Notes under the pieces: generated by a model
Seen by the model: the letters and a program-made list of their open reading frames with translations, nothing else
Databases searched by the model: none
Told to the model about the DNA's origin: nothing
Shown here: piece after piece, positions 26,135 through 36,335 of the stretch
How the letters are laid out: each line of letters opens with the position of its first letter
Position numbering within the stretch: the stretch's first letter is position 1
Origin: Eudromia elegans
Taxonomy: Eukaryota > Chordata > Aves > Tinamiformes > Tinamidae
Reading direction: 5' to 3'
DNA: 64,000 nucleotides
Assembly (NCBI GenBank): GCA_003342815.1
Contig: PTEX01000003.1
Location: forward strand, 6,923,430 to 6,987,429
Translations under genes and position numbers: made by a program

Positions 26135-26660
26135 TACCAGAAAGGAAGACGGAACATGCATACGGTTTGGGAGCGGACTGTGGCAAGCATGGAAAGAGAG
26201 GAATCCATAACATAGCGGAAAGCCCCATTTCACGCTCGTCACTTTATGAATCTGTGGTGCGTCCACATCTTGAATACACGTCCTGTTGCATGCCTCCTCA
26301 CACCAAATGATACGGCCAAACTTGCTATAGCAGAAGAAAGGTGAACATGGACATGGAGCTGCTTCCATACAGGTTACTAAATTACTGAATACACAGATTT
26401 AGAATTTTGAGGCCTGGAAAGAGAACACTGGGGAGATGATAAGAGGCCTATAAAAGCAGGACAAGTGGAAAAGCTAAAGCAAGGAAGAGAGGAAATGACT
26501 GTTCAGGGTTCCTCAAAATCAAGCAGCAGAAGCAAATGAAATGACAGTATATTCAAAACAAGCCAAAGGAAGGGGGTGTGGGTATTTAAGTTCCAAAAAA
26601 GGCTAAACCAGTTCCTGGAAGACAAATCTTCAGGGACTGTTAAACCTCCCCCAAAACCAC
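26135..26660 (+). mobile_element. Old, decayed CR1/L3-like LINE fragment
   Basis: Read on the + strand, a broken frame gives LYESVVRPHLEYTSCCMPPH (about 26240-26305), the conserved motif near the C-terminus of CR1/L2-clade reverse transcriptases. Degraded homologues of the next part of the ORF follow: AGAGGCCTATAAAA, TCAAAACAAGCCAAAGG, and a segment matching the 'lopsided tail' of ancient amniote CR1s near 26590-26650. Many stops and indels interrupt it. It is much older than the nearby avian CR1 copies. The exact family (CR1-Y/L3-like) cannot be fixed by eye. Confidence 0.7.
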
Positions 26661-26664
26661 TTCT

Positions 26665-29600
26665 GAGCCCAGAGATCACCAAGTCACTCTTCACTAGAAG
26701 ATCCCATACTATTACTCTCACCTACCTTGCTCTCATTCTTCTGCTGTAAGCCTCTGCTCTCAGTGAGGGTCAGTATGGGGCAAGACAGACCTGTGACCTA
26801 CCACACCCTCACTCAGGTGTTTTCAGGTTACCCCCTCACCACTCCCCGCTCACCTCTCTGACTAAACTGCTCGCAGGCAGATTTACCTGGTTATGTAGGT
26901 CACGTGCATTCTGAAGTGACCCTTAAAATGCCGTTTATGACTCTCTTGTTGCTAGGTGCCCATTGCGTCATGTCTGTGGACATGCTCTTAAACCTTGAAC
27001 CCTGTCGTGTACATCCTATTTTCAGGTTGAAGAACTGGACATTTCCATGAGCACCTTCGGCAGGGCTGAGTGCAGCCACCTGTGAAGCGTCTGGTGCTGT
27101 CCAAGGCTGGGGAAATAACACCAGCCTGGGCAGGGCCCAGCAGGGACCCGGAGGGGCAGTCCTTGTGCTGCATGTCCTGCAGGATGGGCTTTTTCTTCTC
27201 TGATCAACTGCCTTAAGCTAAATATGATCAACGCTTTGTTGTTTTTGTACAAGTTCTACTTCCTCAAAGTGAATATGAAAGAAGGAAAAGGAGGAAACAA
27301 AGGGGCAGAGGGGAGCAGGTGTGCAACGTGAATGGAGGGAAAGATAGCTGGTTATAGAGCACAGGAGGATTCAAAACCTCTTTCTTCATCTTTTCTTTCT
27401 TCTTTTTCCTTCACAAGAAAGAGCATCCTCCATGACTGCACACGCAGACGTGAGATTTAAAAATAGCCAAGTTCCACCTTGACTGTGGAGGAGTGTAAGA
27501 CGGAAGACAGATGTGGCGGCTGCCTGCTAGACGTGACGTCCCCTTTTTCATTTGCTCACCCTGGCAGGCAGCAGTTGCACACAGGTGAGGCCCTGGGTGG
27601 TCAGGCAGGTGGTATCTGCCTCCCTGATGCCCTAGTTGTTCCACCCTAGCCTGGCTTGGTTCAATATGCCAGGTTTGTATTGAAAGCACCATGTTCCCCT
27701 TATTTGTCCTGTTTAATTAACAGTACATTAATTTTTTTAATTAATTAATTAAAACAAACAAACAAACAAACAAACAAAAACTTAGCTCTCAGTTGTGTGT
27801 ATTTGTGACCCATCACTGCTTTGCTAAGGTTCACATTCACGTCTGTTTTCCCAGCTTATTTTGTTAGCTGTTTCAGGACCTGCTCCGCACGGCCGTTTCC
27901 CGTGTCTCCAAACTGCCTAACAAATGTGAGTGCATGTGCACATCTAGCTGTATGCTTCGAAGGAGCCGGATCTCGGTCTTGCTACCAATTTCCCACTGCT
28001 CGAGCAGCAGGAGATCCCTGCTCTTTTTTTTGTAACTCTCTGTATTCTGCCCATTATTTCTGGTTTCAGTCAGCTGTGTTCATTGAAAACACATGGCACG
28101 ACTGCCCACGTATTCAACACTACCCTTCATGTATTCATGAGCAGTAGAAGCCACAGTGATCTTGCCTGATTTGTTAGCAAATATGTTTACAAACATGTCT
28201 GTATGCAACTTGCCTAAGTGGCGGGGCTCTCAGTAATAAGCTGTAGAAAAATCTTGCCATAGGAAACTGTGGATGCTAAAGGCTCATATGGATTAAAAAA
28301 AAAAATAAAAAGAAAAACTCATTAATAGAAGAAAAGTCCATTCCGTGCTCTTAACTGAGGCTGACTGGGTCACTGTAGATTTGTGCTGTTAGCACAGATT
28401 TCCCAGGCATCTGCCTTTGGTCATTGCTGGAAACAAGACACCTTTGGTCTAGCCCACTGTGGCCCGTCTTGTGTGTTTATATATATTTCTTGTGAGGTTA
28501 GTGCGATATGATTCACAATATCCTGGTCCCAAAAGCATCCAGGCTGCATTAGGATCTTACAGATATGTACTTTGTACTCGACATGCTGAGCTTGGCGTGA
28601 TAGTCACCTCATTACTGAGCTAGGATTAGAAACAGAAAGACTTGGAAATATCCCAGACCAAAACCACCTTAAAATTAAAGCTGGTTTAGTCTCTTTTGCA
28701 TGATAAGAAGTTATTCAAGACTTTTCAGCTCAGCAAAAAGGCTACAGAAGGCTACTAAAGAAGAGTGACATAGAAAGGACTGAGAAATATCTAGCTTTCC
28801 ATGGGTATGACTTATTTCTGTTGTAAATATTTGTGCAGGTGCAATTTTCCCATTTCTGCAGATTTTCCAGACGTCTGACTAGAGCAGCCACAATAGCTGG
28901 AGCTAGGCTCTGCATATCCAGAAAATCCAAGATAGTAATTGGTGCACACGGGGAAGTCATCTGTACAGCACGCAGGCATACATCTGCTTACAAAATCCCC
29001 TCCTAACCCTGGTAATATGGTAATGGAGAACTCTTAATCCAACAGACTAAGACATAGCAGCATGCTGTGGGGGGCTGCTGCAGGCGCACGCACTCATATT
29101 CCACAGGTTTCAACACTGCGGACAATGGGCTGGCAGAGCAACCTACCCAAAATCGTGGTGGGTCCTCAGCCACCACCGCTATTTAGACTGAGGGAGGATA
29201 TTGTTTCCAAAAGATGTGCACACTTCCATGCAGAATCCAAACTGGGAAGTCCTGTGGCCGTTGACTGGCAGTGGCCCCTTCCATCTGTAAAAGCTCTGCA
29301 TCATCCTCCGTCTCCTGATACACCTTGCCCTCAAGACAGCTGTGAATATTAACTGATAATGCAAGGGTGATCTTCGGAGAGGTCAAAACCATATGGCAGG
29401 GAAGGGTCTTCAACATCCCAGTGACAGCACTTGGCTGTTTAGAGGAACAGCTGGAGGTTGGTGTTGGTGTCACAGCTGGTCTAGTCCAGCAGGTAAAGGA
29501 AAGGCCTGGAACTGAGATAGAGACCAATGGACATTAGCCAAAGGCTGGAAGTAGATGCAAAGAAAAGGATTTAGTCCAAAAGCCACAGATTTCTACCGTT

Positions 29601-32600
29601 TACTATCCTGGAGACAACTGGTTTACAGGGAGACGGTCACGCTCGCGCTTGCGATGGACCAGCTGGGAAGGCCTGTGTGCTCGGCACGCGTGGGCAGGCC
29701 CCGGCAGGGAGGCCTGCATCCGGGTCTGGTAGCCCCCATAACTCCGTTTGTGGCTGAGAAGGGAAGCTAGGCTCTTTTTCCCATTCCACAACTCAAGGCC
29801 GTCCCTGCCAGCAGCCTCAAAGCTCCCAACTAGTTATTAAAGCAGCCTCAATCCCACTGCCTAGATAAAGCCAAAAATGAGTGGTAGAAAACAAAAAAAC
29901 ATCACCCAAACGTCCAAGGAAACAACAGGCAGAGCCACTGAACTATATCCAGTGCAGATTTTTCAAAAGGACAAGGCTTTCCATGGCTCAGTGTTCTAAT
30001 TTGTTTGGCCATTTATTTTCAAGGAACACATCCAGGAGTGACAAGCTCCATTTATTTCAATGGGCAGCATATGCCAGCGACTCGAATGGCGTGTGCTATA
30101 AAGGAGAATGGATGTTGGGAGGCATTCTGGACAGCCGTCCTTCCGGCACGCGGAGGACGCGCCGGTGATGGGAGTGCAGCTCTGCCCTGACCAGCAGCTC
30201 CATGAGAGCGGCTTCGTGGCTTCCCGGCTCTGATGTTGCCCCACGGCGCCCCTATGAGATTTCCTCAGATGGCCAGTGAAAAACGGTTGTCCTAAAACAT
30301 CCCCCAGTGCTGGAGAGCCCAGCTGGGTTCGTTCATTCTTCTGTTTTCCTGGGCCGGAATGACATTTCCATAGGACAGATGTCTAAGTTGCTATGGCTGT
30401 GCCCTTGTAATAAACTTCTAGTGGTTACAGGCCAACTTAGGACGATTCTCAGGAACGACGTTACCTTCAAACTGTGACACGAAAATAGCCTGAGATGTTC
30501 CTGGAAGTGAGGTCCCCTTTCCATAAAACACCATGACGTGGCAGCAGTCTTTTCAGTCTTGCCCCTTCTGACCACATCCCGAAGAAAATCCTGTTCGGAG
30601 TCTCACCTTTCCAAAGCCCAGTCCCTGGATACCCCTGGAGAACCCTGGGTTAACAGTCTGGTGCACACTCACCACCCTCTACCACCCGAGAGGCTTTGGG
30701 GGTCTGAGACATGGTACTGGTGGCCTGTAAGTGCTATAGTAGTGGACGGCTTTTAGTCACGATGATTAATGAATTAACTAAGATTCATTCCACACTCAGG
30801 CTTATCTCGTGAGCGGTCGAGGTCACAAGCTTTGCTAGCATGCCAAAGAGCCCTGGAATAAAACAGTGTTTTCCTTCTTGCTTCTCAGTGAGACGGTCCC
30901 TCCAAAAGTGGGCTGTGTTTCTGCCGACGCTGAGTCTCTCTTTGGCCACCTTTCCTTCTCATTACACATGGGAGGTCACGGTCAGCAGGAGGTGGATGGG
31001 TGTTGCGGGGGCTGCAATGCCACCTGCAGAAATTCAGGTCCGCTTCTCCAGTGCCCCCCGCCCTCCGAGCAATGTCTCAAGACAGATAAAGCGGGAGAGA
31101 TGCTCGGACAGCTCACCTTTGTAATCCAAAATGTAATCCAAGATTATCATCCCAAAATGTAATCCCATGTTCTCCTCCAAGATACGTCTGTGTTTCCAAG
31201 CTCACTGCAGCGACTCGGGTCTCTGTGGTGACTGCAGCCCCCGCGTTCCCCTTAGCAGCCCCGGTGCGAGCTGCAGCCTTGCTGCGCCTCTGTGGTTCCT
31301 GTGCACGCTTGCCACCCATCAGGCTGGCTGCGGGCTGAGCGGATGGAGGTGAGTCGCAGCCTCGGTGATTTACACCTGAATCCTTCTGGCAGGAGAGGTG
31401 AGATTTCGCTCACTTCTCTCTCCAATGGCAAGGAAAATTCCCTATTCCCTGCCGTTGGGAGCAAAAACACCCTCCTGAGGATTCTGAACCGGGGAGAGCC
31501 GGCACCAGGGTAGCCCCCCTTCCCATGGAGAGCAGACACCTCACAGCACTGCCCGCCTCCCTCCCTCGAGCTTGTCAGGAGGCTCTCTGTGAATTGGGAT
31601 CACACCTGGTGGGATTCCCCGAGCAGGTGGGCTGAGGGGAGACGCAGTTCAGGCTCTCCACAGCAGAGGCTCTGCTGGGTTTCTGGGGTCTGCCTTCTAA
31701 AGTGGACCTTGGTAAGCAGGTCCCAGGGCACTCAGAGATCTCCTAGCCAAGCATCTTCAGAGTCCTTCTGGGGCTGGAAACCATGTTAGATACCTGTAGA
31801 TCCAGTGCTGGTATATGGAGTCAAAGCCCCTAAACAGACACAGGATCCTGCTGCCTTGGAAATCTGTTATAGGTAGGGGAAGGGAGAAAAAATCCCAAGT
31901 TTCCCTGGAAGAAATGCTCACAGGAATCCTCTTGTAGAGATTTCCTCTCCTAATTGAATGGCCCTGTGTCAGTTGCCATGCTTGGACTCTGTATTCTTTG
32001 CCTTGGTATCTATCACTTTTTAAAAAATCCGTAAATACCAAAATTACTGAAGCATGTTACTCGTTAATAACCCAGACCTAGAGGAGCAGAACCTCTCCCA
32101 GTTCCGAGAGCCACACATTGCCCGTTGCACATGCGACTGGATGAACGGCGAGCATCCCTGCAAGTGTTTCCCTGCCTGCTCTCCCTCGCCCCATCGCCCT
32201 CACTGCTGGGACCCAGGGAGAGAAACAGCTCCATGGGGACAAGGCACCCGCCGGGCAACCCGGTGCGCTCAGCTCCGGGCGGAACACGGCACCTCTCCCC
32301 ATGTCCCTTCCGCACAGCTTCCTGGCACAGAAAATTCCACAGGGAGGAAAATCGTGTTCTGCTGAGAAAAGTGGCTGGAGCTCCCATTTGATGGGTTCAG
32401 CTTGGAGGGAGAGGGGAGAAAGAGGGGGACCAAACCTGGGAAGGGGCTGTGGGATACAGGGGGGCTGTGTCTGGGTGGCTGGCAATGCCGTGTCGCTCCC
32501 GGCTCCACGCAAAGGGACCTGGCTCCATCCATGCCCCGGTGAGCGGGAAAGGCACCGAGCGGCGGCCCCCGCGCGTGTCCATGTGCCGGGCCGGTGTCTC

Positions 32601-32735
32601 GCAGGGACCCAGGGGCTCCCAGCCCCTCTGCTCGCGCTCCGGCAGGGCTGTGCCTGCCACGCGCCGTGGGGGGACGTGGGGACCACAAGAACAAATGCAC
32701 TAGGAAAACAGCCTGGCGATTCTCCGCAGGCTCAG
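26665..32735. other. Intergenic DNA upstream of NHLH2
   Basis: No gene was recognised. A (TTAA)n/(CAAA)n tract lies at 27738-27780. CpG density rises locally at about 29640-29720, 30140-30250 and especially 32060-32690. There, four overlapping open frames (up to 202 codons on the minus strand) are best explained by GC-rich composition. A donor-like CCG|GTGAGC occurs near 32537-32542, but I cannot define a transcript. Confidence 0.5.
27738..27780. repeat. Compound (TTAA)n(ACAA)n microsatellite
   Basis: TTAATTAATTAATTAA passes directly into five or more AAAC units. It is a compound tetranucleotide repeat, likely polymorphic. Confidence 0.85.
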
Positions 32736-32739
32736 CGTA

Positions 32740-33070
32740 CGTGATGCAAATTGATGTTTAAAGCTTATTTATTAGCTTGCATGCGAAATGCCAGCGGTGT
32801 TTTTCTAGATCAGTGGGTATCCAATATTTTTTTTTTTTTTATGGTGGGGAGGGAGGGCGAAGGGGGAGGCGAGCACGGCTAGAGACGGTATATCCAGAGG
32901 CTAGGGTTTATATCATGGGCTGCTCTCGACTGTTATAATTTGTGGCACAGATTCAGCGAGAATCTGATCTGCTGAAAATATTTGGGCTGTGAAAACTCCC
33001 ACACTGTGACAGATGTCAAGTCCAATTAAGTGACTCGTGTCCAGGTTTCTGTCCAATAGGATTTCCCATT
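32740..33070 (+). promoter_or_regulatory. Candidate NHLH2 upstream control region
   Basis: This is an AT-rich, low-CpG block just before the CpG island. It contains GATGCAAATTGATG (POU-like), CTTATTTATTAGCTTG, TTTATATCATGG, TTATAATTTG, TCCAATTAAGTGACTC (an NKX2-type AAGTG beside an ATTA core) and GTCCAATAGG (CCAAT-box-like, 33052-33061). The density of homeobox and CCAAT motifs suggests a promoter-proximal control element of NHLH2. The transcription start cannot be read directly, so the role is inferred from position and motifs. Confidence 0.4.
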
Positions 33071-33085
33071 AAATATCAATTTAAA

Positions 33086-33100
33086 GGGGGGGGGGGGGGG
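33086..33100. repeat. Poly(G) run of 15
   Basis: An uninterrupted run of 15 G residues lies between the upstream AT-rich block and the CpG island. It is compatible with G-quadruplex formation on the + strand and is prone to length errors in sequencing. Confidence 0.85.
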
Positions 33101-33583
33101 AGAAACGCCATCCCCTTTTCTCTGAGCCTTCATCTCTTCCAACCATCTCCAGGCTGAAGCCTTTGCGACCAGGAGAGGATCCGCGCGCAGCTCCCGCTCC
33201 CTCGATCCGGCCGTCTCCGCCGTGCCGCCTTCCACTCCTCTCCTCGGCTGCTCCGCCACGCCGGGAGGGGCGGCGGGCAGAAGCCACACTTTCTTTCTGC
33301 ACCTTTTTGCTGCTCCCACGTTATCTCCCGCAGCCTTTCCAAAGCCGTGGCAAGATTTTTTTTTTTTTTTCTTTCTCCCCCAGATTCGGGTTGGTTTTTG
33401 CTTTTAAGCTTCTCCTTGCTTTCTTTATCCTCACCCGCGAGATGCAGGAGGAGTTGGGAAGCTCAGGGGCGGATGGGGCTTGCGCTCATCCCTTTGCCCC
33501 CTCTCACCCGCTCTTGAAGCATCAGAAGAGAAACTAAGCCAAACATTTATTCCCTGGTGGCATCTCCGCCGGACCAGTGAGTT

Positions 33584-33658
33584 GAAAAAAAAAATAGAAA
33601 GAAAGGAAAAAGGAAAGAAAGAAAAAAGGAAAGAAAAAAAAAGAAAAAAAGAAAAAAG
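33584..33658 (+). repeat. Purine (A/G) tract in inferred 5' exon
   Basis: About 75 nt are nearly pure A and G (GAAAGAAAGG-type words, one T at 33595). It lies 230 nt before a complementary pyrimidine tract at 33892-33942, so a transcript covering both could pair with itself. Immediately downstream, 33681-33710 is G-rich. Confidence 0.85.
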
Positions 33659-33891
33659 CTGCAGGTTACACCAAAAAAAAAAAGGGGGGTGGGGGGGGAG
33701 GAGGAGGCGGCAGCGGCTGCGAGCGCCGCTCGCGGGGTGCCCGGCCGGAGCCCCGCGCCGCCCGCGCCCGGAGAGGCCGAGGGGCGGGGGACGCAGAAAT
33801 CCCGGCTGGGGCTCCCTCCGCATCCCTTTTGTTATTTATCGCCAAGAGGAGGACGAAGAGGAGGCGAGACGGCACTTTCCGGCACGTTTTA

Positions 33892-33942
33892 TTTCCTTTA
33901 TTTTTCCTTTCTTTCTTTTTTTTTTTCCTTTTTTTTTTCTCA
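33892..33942 (+). repeat. Pyrimidine (T/C) tract in inferred 5' exon
   Basis: Almost pure T with CC interruptions (TTTCCTTTCTTTC words), complementary in composition and spacing to the purine tract at 33584-33658. It may alternatively act as a polypyrimidine tract for an acceptor, though no good AG follows within the usual distance. Confidence 0.8.
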
Positions 33943-34017
33943 CCTAATTCCGACTCGTAACAGCTGCCCGTGTCTTCTGGATCCCTGCCCCGAATTCGCG
34001 GGCGGAGACAGACTTTG

Positions 34018-34044
34018 ATGGGGGAAACGCTTTTTCTCCCCTGA
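34018..34044 (+). other. Short upstream ORF in inferred NHLH2 leader
   Basis: An ATG at 34018 opens an eight-codon frame ending in TGA at 34042-34044. The A of that TGA is the first base of a second ATG (34044-34046), giving an overlapping TGATG. If the exon ends at 34050 and joins an acceptor at 35938, the second ATG reads through CAT-CGC-TCC-AAG into the NHLH2 ATG in frame. The first ATG has purine-poor context (T at -3). Functional relevance depends on the unproven splice structure. Confidence 0.3.
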
Positions 34045-35009
34045 TGCATCGTAAGTAACTTAAGTTGTTATTTATACTCCACAAACAAACACTGCGATAA
34101 CATCTCCCATCTCTGGAGCGCTGGAGGCCGCGGCGAGGGATGCGACCTGCCTTTCCCCGTCTGAGCCGGACACTTTTCCGCCTCTAAATCTTTTTATTTT
34201 TATTTTTATTTATTTTTAATTTTTTTTTTAATTTGTCCATGCTCCGCTCCCGGAGTTGCCTTTGAACTGTAAAGGAATCGCCGAGGGGGCGAGGGCACCT
34301 GGAAAGAGAGGCTGTCCACACGACTCCGCCGAGGTAAGCAGCCTTAACGCTGTATCCTTTTCCAGGTGACACGGGCATGGGCTTATTCAAAAGAAAAAGG
34401 AAAAGGAAAAAGAAAAGAGAGAGAGAAAGAGATATAAAATTAAATCCTCTTTCCAGCTCGGATCGTCGAAAACAAACGCGTGGATAAAACCAAATCAAAA
34501 CAGAAAATCCAGCACCCACCGCCGAGCAACCTTTAAGCAACTTTCTCCGGCCGCCGCCAATTGCCCGTTTTCGTGGGGCCGCCCTGCAAAGGCTCCCTGG
34601 AATTAGCGGGCGCTGGGGCGAGCGCGCTCAGGCGGCTCCCCACGGACGGGGGTCTCAATCCCCCGCTTCCTTCCCGCGACACCGCTGCCACCCGAGCCGC
34701 CTTCTGCGCGGACTCCCGCCCTGGAAGGCCCCGCTGCCCCGGCACGGGACGCGCGGAGCGGAGCTGCCGCCCGCTCCTCCCCGCCGCCCGCGCCCCCTCT
34801 CCCGCTCCGCCGCCTCATCCAGCCGGGATGCGGCGCCTGCCCGGGGCGCATCCCGCCCTCCCCCTTGTTCCCGCGGTATTTCTCCCCTGTTTCCCTCCGC
34901 TAGTTCCCGCCGTTCTGCCGCCGTGCCCCGCGCGGAGCTCGACGCGGCGGGCCGGGCCGGGGGGCAGCGCAGGCGCCCCGCTCCCGCGCGGCCCTGCCCG
35001 GGGCCCCGC

Positions 35010-35036
35010 GCCCGCCGCCCGCCGCCCGCCGCCCGC
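35010..35036. repeat. Tandem CCGCCCG heptamer repeat
   Basis: About four copies of the 7-mer CCGCCCG lie in the densest part of the CpG island. Each unit contains an SP1-type GC-box half. It is likely an expansion-prone GC-rich minisatellite inside the inferred intron. Confidence 0.75.
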
Positions 35037-35165
35037 GGTATTGTTCGATCGCAGGGCGGCGGCGGGCGCGGGCCGGCGCCGCTGTCCCCGTGACAGATGG
35101 TGCGCCGGGGGGCCGCCACAAGACACGGGTCAATTTTCCTTTGAAAGGCCCGGCCGCGCTTGCTT

Positions 35166-35190
35166 GTTTATTTATTTATTTATTTATTTG
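35166..35190. repeat. (TTTA)n microsatellite
   Basis: Six tandem TTTA units lie in the inferred NHLH2 intron. No coding potential is inferred. Confidence 0.9.
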
Positions 35191-35290
35191 CCCTTCCTTC
35201 CCCCGCCCCTCTCTTTTCGTGCAGAAAGGGGAGAGGAGGGAAAATTTAAAGAAATGGGAAAGTTCGGGCGCTGCTTTGGCTTTCCACTTT

Positions 35291-35314
35291 TTTATTATTA
35301 TTATTATTATTATT
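35291..35314. repeat. (TTA)n microsatellite
   Basis: About eight tandem TTA units lie in the inferred NHLH2 intron. Confidence 0.9.
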
Positions 35315-35516
35315 TCTTTATTTTAATCCGTGTTTAAAAGCCTCCGTCTCGCCAAACGCCCCATCCGATCGCTAGCAGCGAGAGTAAACAAACAAAATAA
35401 AAGAAAAAAGGAGGCAAGAGCAGTGGGAGCATCCCTCAGAAACACCGGATCCCGTAGTTCAGAGGGGAAGATTCATCTCCCCCGGCCTTGCTGTGTTTGA
35501 GGGAGCCTTGGGCCGC

Positions 35517-35552
35517 TTTATTTTATTTTATTTTGTTTTATTCTATTCTATT
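35517..35552. repeat. (TTTTA)n/(TTCTA)n pentanucleotide repeat
   Basis: Tandem TTTTA units pass into TTCTA units, about 400 bp upstream of the NHLH2 start codon. Confidence 0.85.
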
Positions 35553-35946
35553 CTCCTTCCCTGCGTTTCGGAAGCTCCTCTGCAGCGCGCAGCGCATCCC
35601 GCGCGGCCGACAGACAAACGGTTAAGCGGAGGCTGGCGGCGGGCGGAGGGAGGCGGGGGAGGGAACCCCATATTAAATAGGAAACAAACCCAGCCAAACC
35701 CGCTCCATATCCAGCCCCTGGATACCGGCTTGTTTTAGCGGAATATTCCCCTCCGCTGCCGGCCCCGCTCGAAGGCGGCCGGCGTTGGGGGGTGCGGGCC
35801 GCGCTGCCGAATGCCGGGGCAGCCTCCCGGGAGCGGCCGCCGCTGCGAGGGGCCCGCGCGGCGCCGGGAGGCGGCGGGGAGGGCCGGCGCGGCGCCCGGG
35901 GCGCTCACCCGCCTCTCTGTGCTTGTGTCCCGGCAAAGGCTCCAAG

Positions 35947-36335
35947 ATGATGCTTAGCCCGGACCAAGCGGCCGACTCGGACCAGCCCTCGTCGGCGCCC
36001 TCGGACCCGGAGTCGCTGGGCGGCGCGGACGGGCGCGCGCTCAGCTGCTGCGCCTCGGACCCGGAGCCCGCCGAGGGCGGCGNNNNNNNNNNNNNNNNNN
36101 NNNNNNNNNNNNNNNNNNNNNNNNNNNNNNNNNNNNNNNNNNNNNNNNNNNNNNNNNNNNCCGCTCGGCGCACGCCACGCGCGAGCGCATCCGCGTGGAG
36201 GCCTTCAACCTGGCCTTCGCGGAGCTGCGCAAGCTGCTGCCCACGCTGCCGCCCGACAAGAAGCTCTCCAAGATCGAGATCCTGCGCCTCGCCATCTGCT
36301 ACATCTCCTATCTCAACCACGTGCTGGACGTGTAG
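35947..36335 (+). CDS. NHLH2: NHLH2 (HEN2) bHLH transcription factor, gap inside
   Basis: This is a nuclear class II bHLH factor. It binds E-boxes, with E-proteins as partners, in developing neurons and in hypothalamic/GnRH neurons affecting puberty and energy balance (family knowledge). The first 45 residues open [16 protein letters not shown] and continue DPESLGGAD, the NHLH2 N-terminus; NHLH1 differs. After a 78-N gap, 57 residues remain: [19 protein letters not shown] (rest of basic region, E-box-contacting Glu in TRERIR, helix 1), loop around PDKKLSK, then helix 2 ending [11 protein letters not shown] and TAG at 36333. The ATG-ATG start has A at -3, and an acceptor AG lies just upstream. 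The frame before and after the gap disagrees by one base, so the gap length is wrong. Mammalian NHLH2 has 135 residues, implying about 33 missing residues and a true gap near 97 nt. They include the acidic linker and the arginine run of the basic domain. The linker before the gap ([16 protein letters not shown]) differs from the mammalian one and is GC-driven. Confidence 0.97.
36083..36160. other. Assembly gap of 78 N within NHLH2 coding exon
   Basis: The unresolved run sits in the most GC-rich part of the exon, where short-read assemblies often fail. Reading-frame arithmetic requires a true length of 1 modulo 3, whereas 78 is 0 modulo 3, so the N count is an estimate. Any annotation that translates straight through it will create a false frameshift. 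Confidence 0.99.

Larger units (their letters stand above)
33384..34050 (+). other. NHLH2: Inferred 5' non-coding exon of NHLH2
   Basis: The right edge is a strong donor, GCATC|GTAAGT, with GT at 34051-34052. The left edge is uncertain. A strong acceptor-like run (T-rich tract, then CTTTCTCCCCCAG ending at 33383) could start an internal exon here; otherwise this is part of a longer first exon starting further upstream. Vertebrate NHLH2 genes carry their whole coding region in one exon with non-coding sequence 5' of an intron, which this fits. A second usable donor, GAG|GTAAGC, occurs at 34334. Exon status rests on splice-site quality and position only. Confidence 0.4.
34051..35938 (+). other. 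NHLH2: Inferred NHLH2 intron, very GC-rich
   Basis: It is bounded by GTAAGT at 34051 and by a pyrimidine-rich acceptor (CTCTCTGTGCTTGTGTCCCG then GCAAAG, AG at 35937-35938) eight bases before the coding ATG. An alternative donor lies at 34334. The interior holds a purine tract (about 34388-34435), tandem CCGCCCG heptamers (35010-35036), (TTTA)n (35166-35190), (TTA)n (35291-35314) and TTTTA/TTCTA repeats (35517-35552). A 258-codon Ala/Pro/Arg-rich open frame at 34561-35337 is a composition artefact. No other gene was seen. Confidence 0.45.

Noticed and set aside
32078-32744. Four overlapping GC-rich open frames (up to 202 codons)
   Set aside because: Both strands are open over the same bases, which points to composition rather than coding. 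No known protein or clear exon borders.
34561-35337. 258-codon Ala/Pro/Arg-rich open frame
   Set aside because: It lies in the densest part of the CpG island, where stop codons are rare, and is matched by equally long frames on the opposite strand. It falls within the inferred intron.
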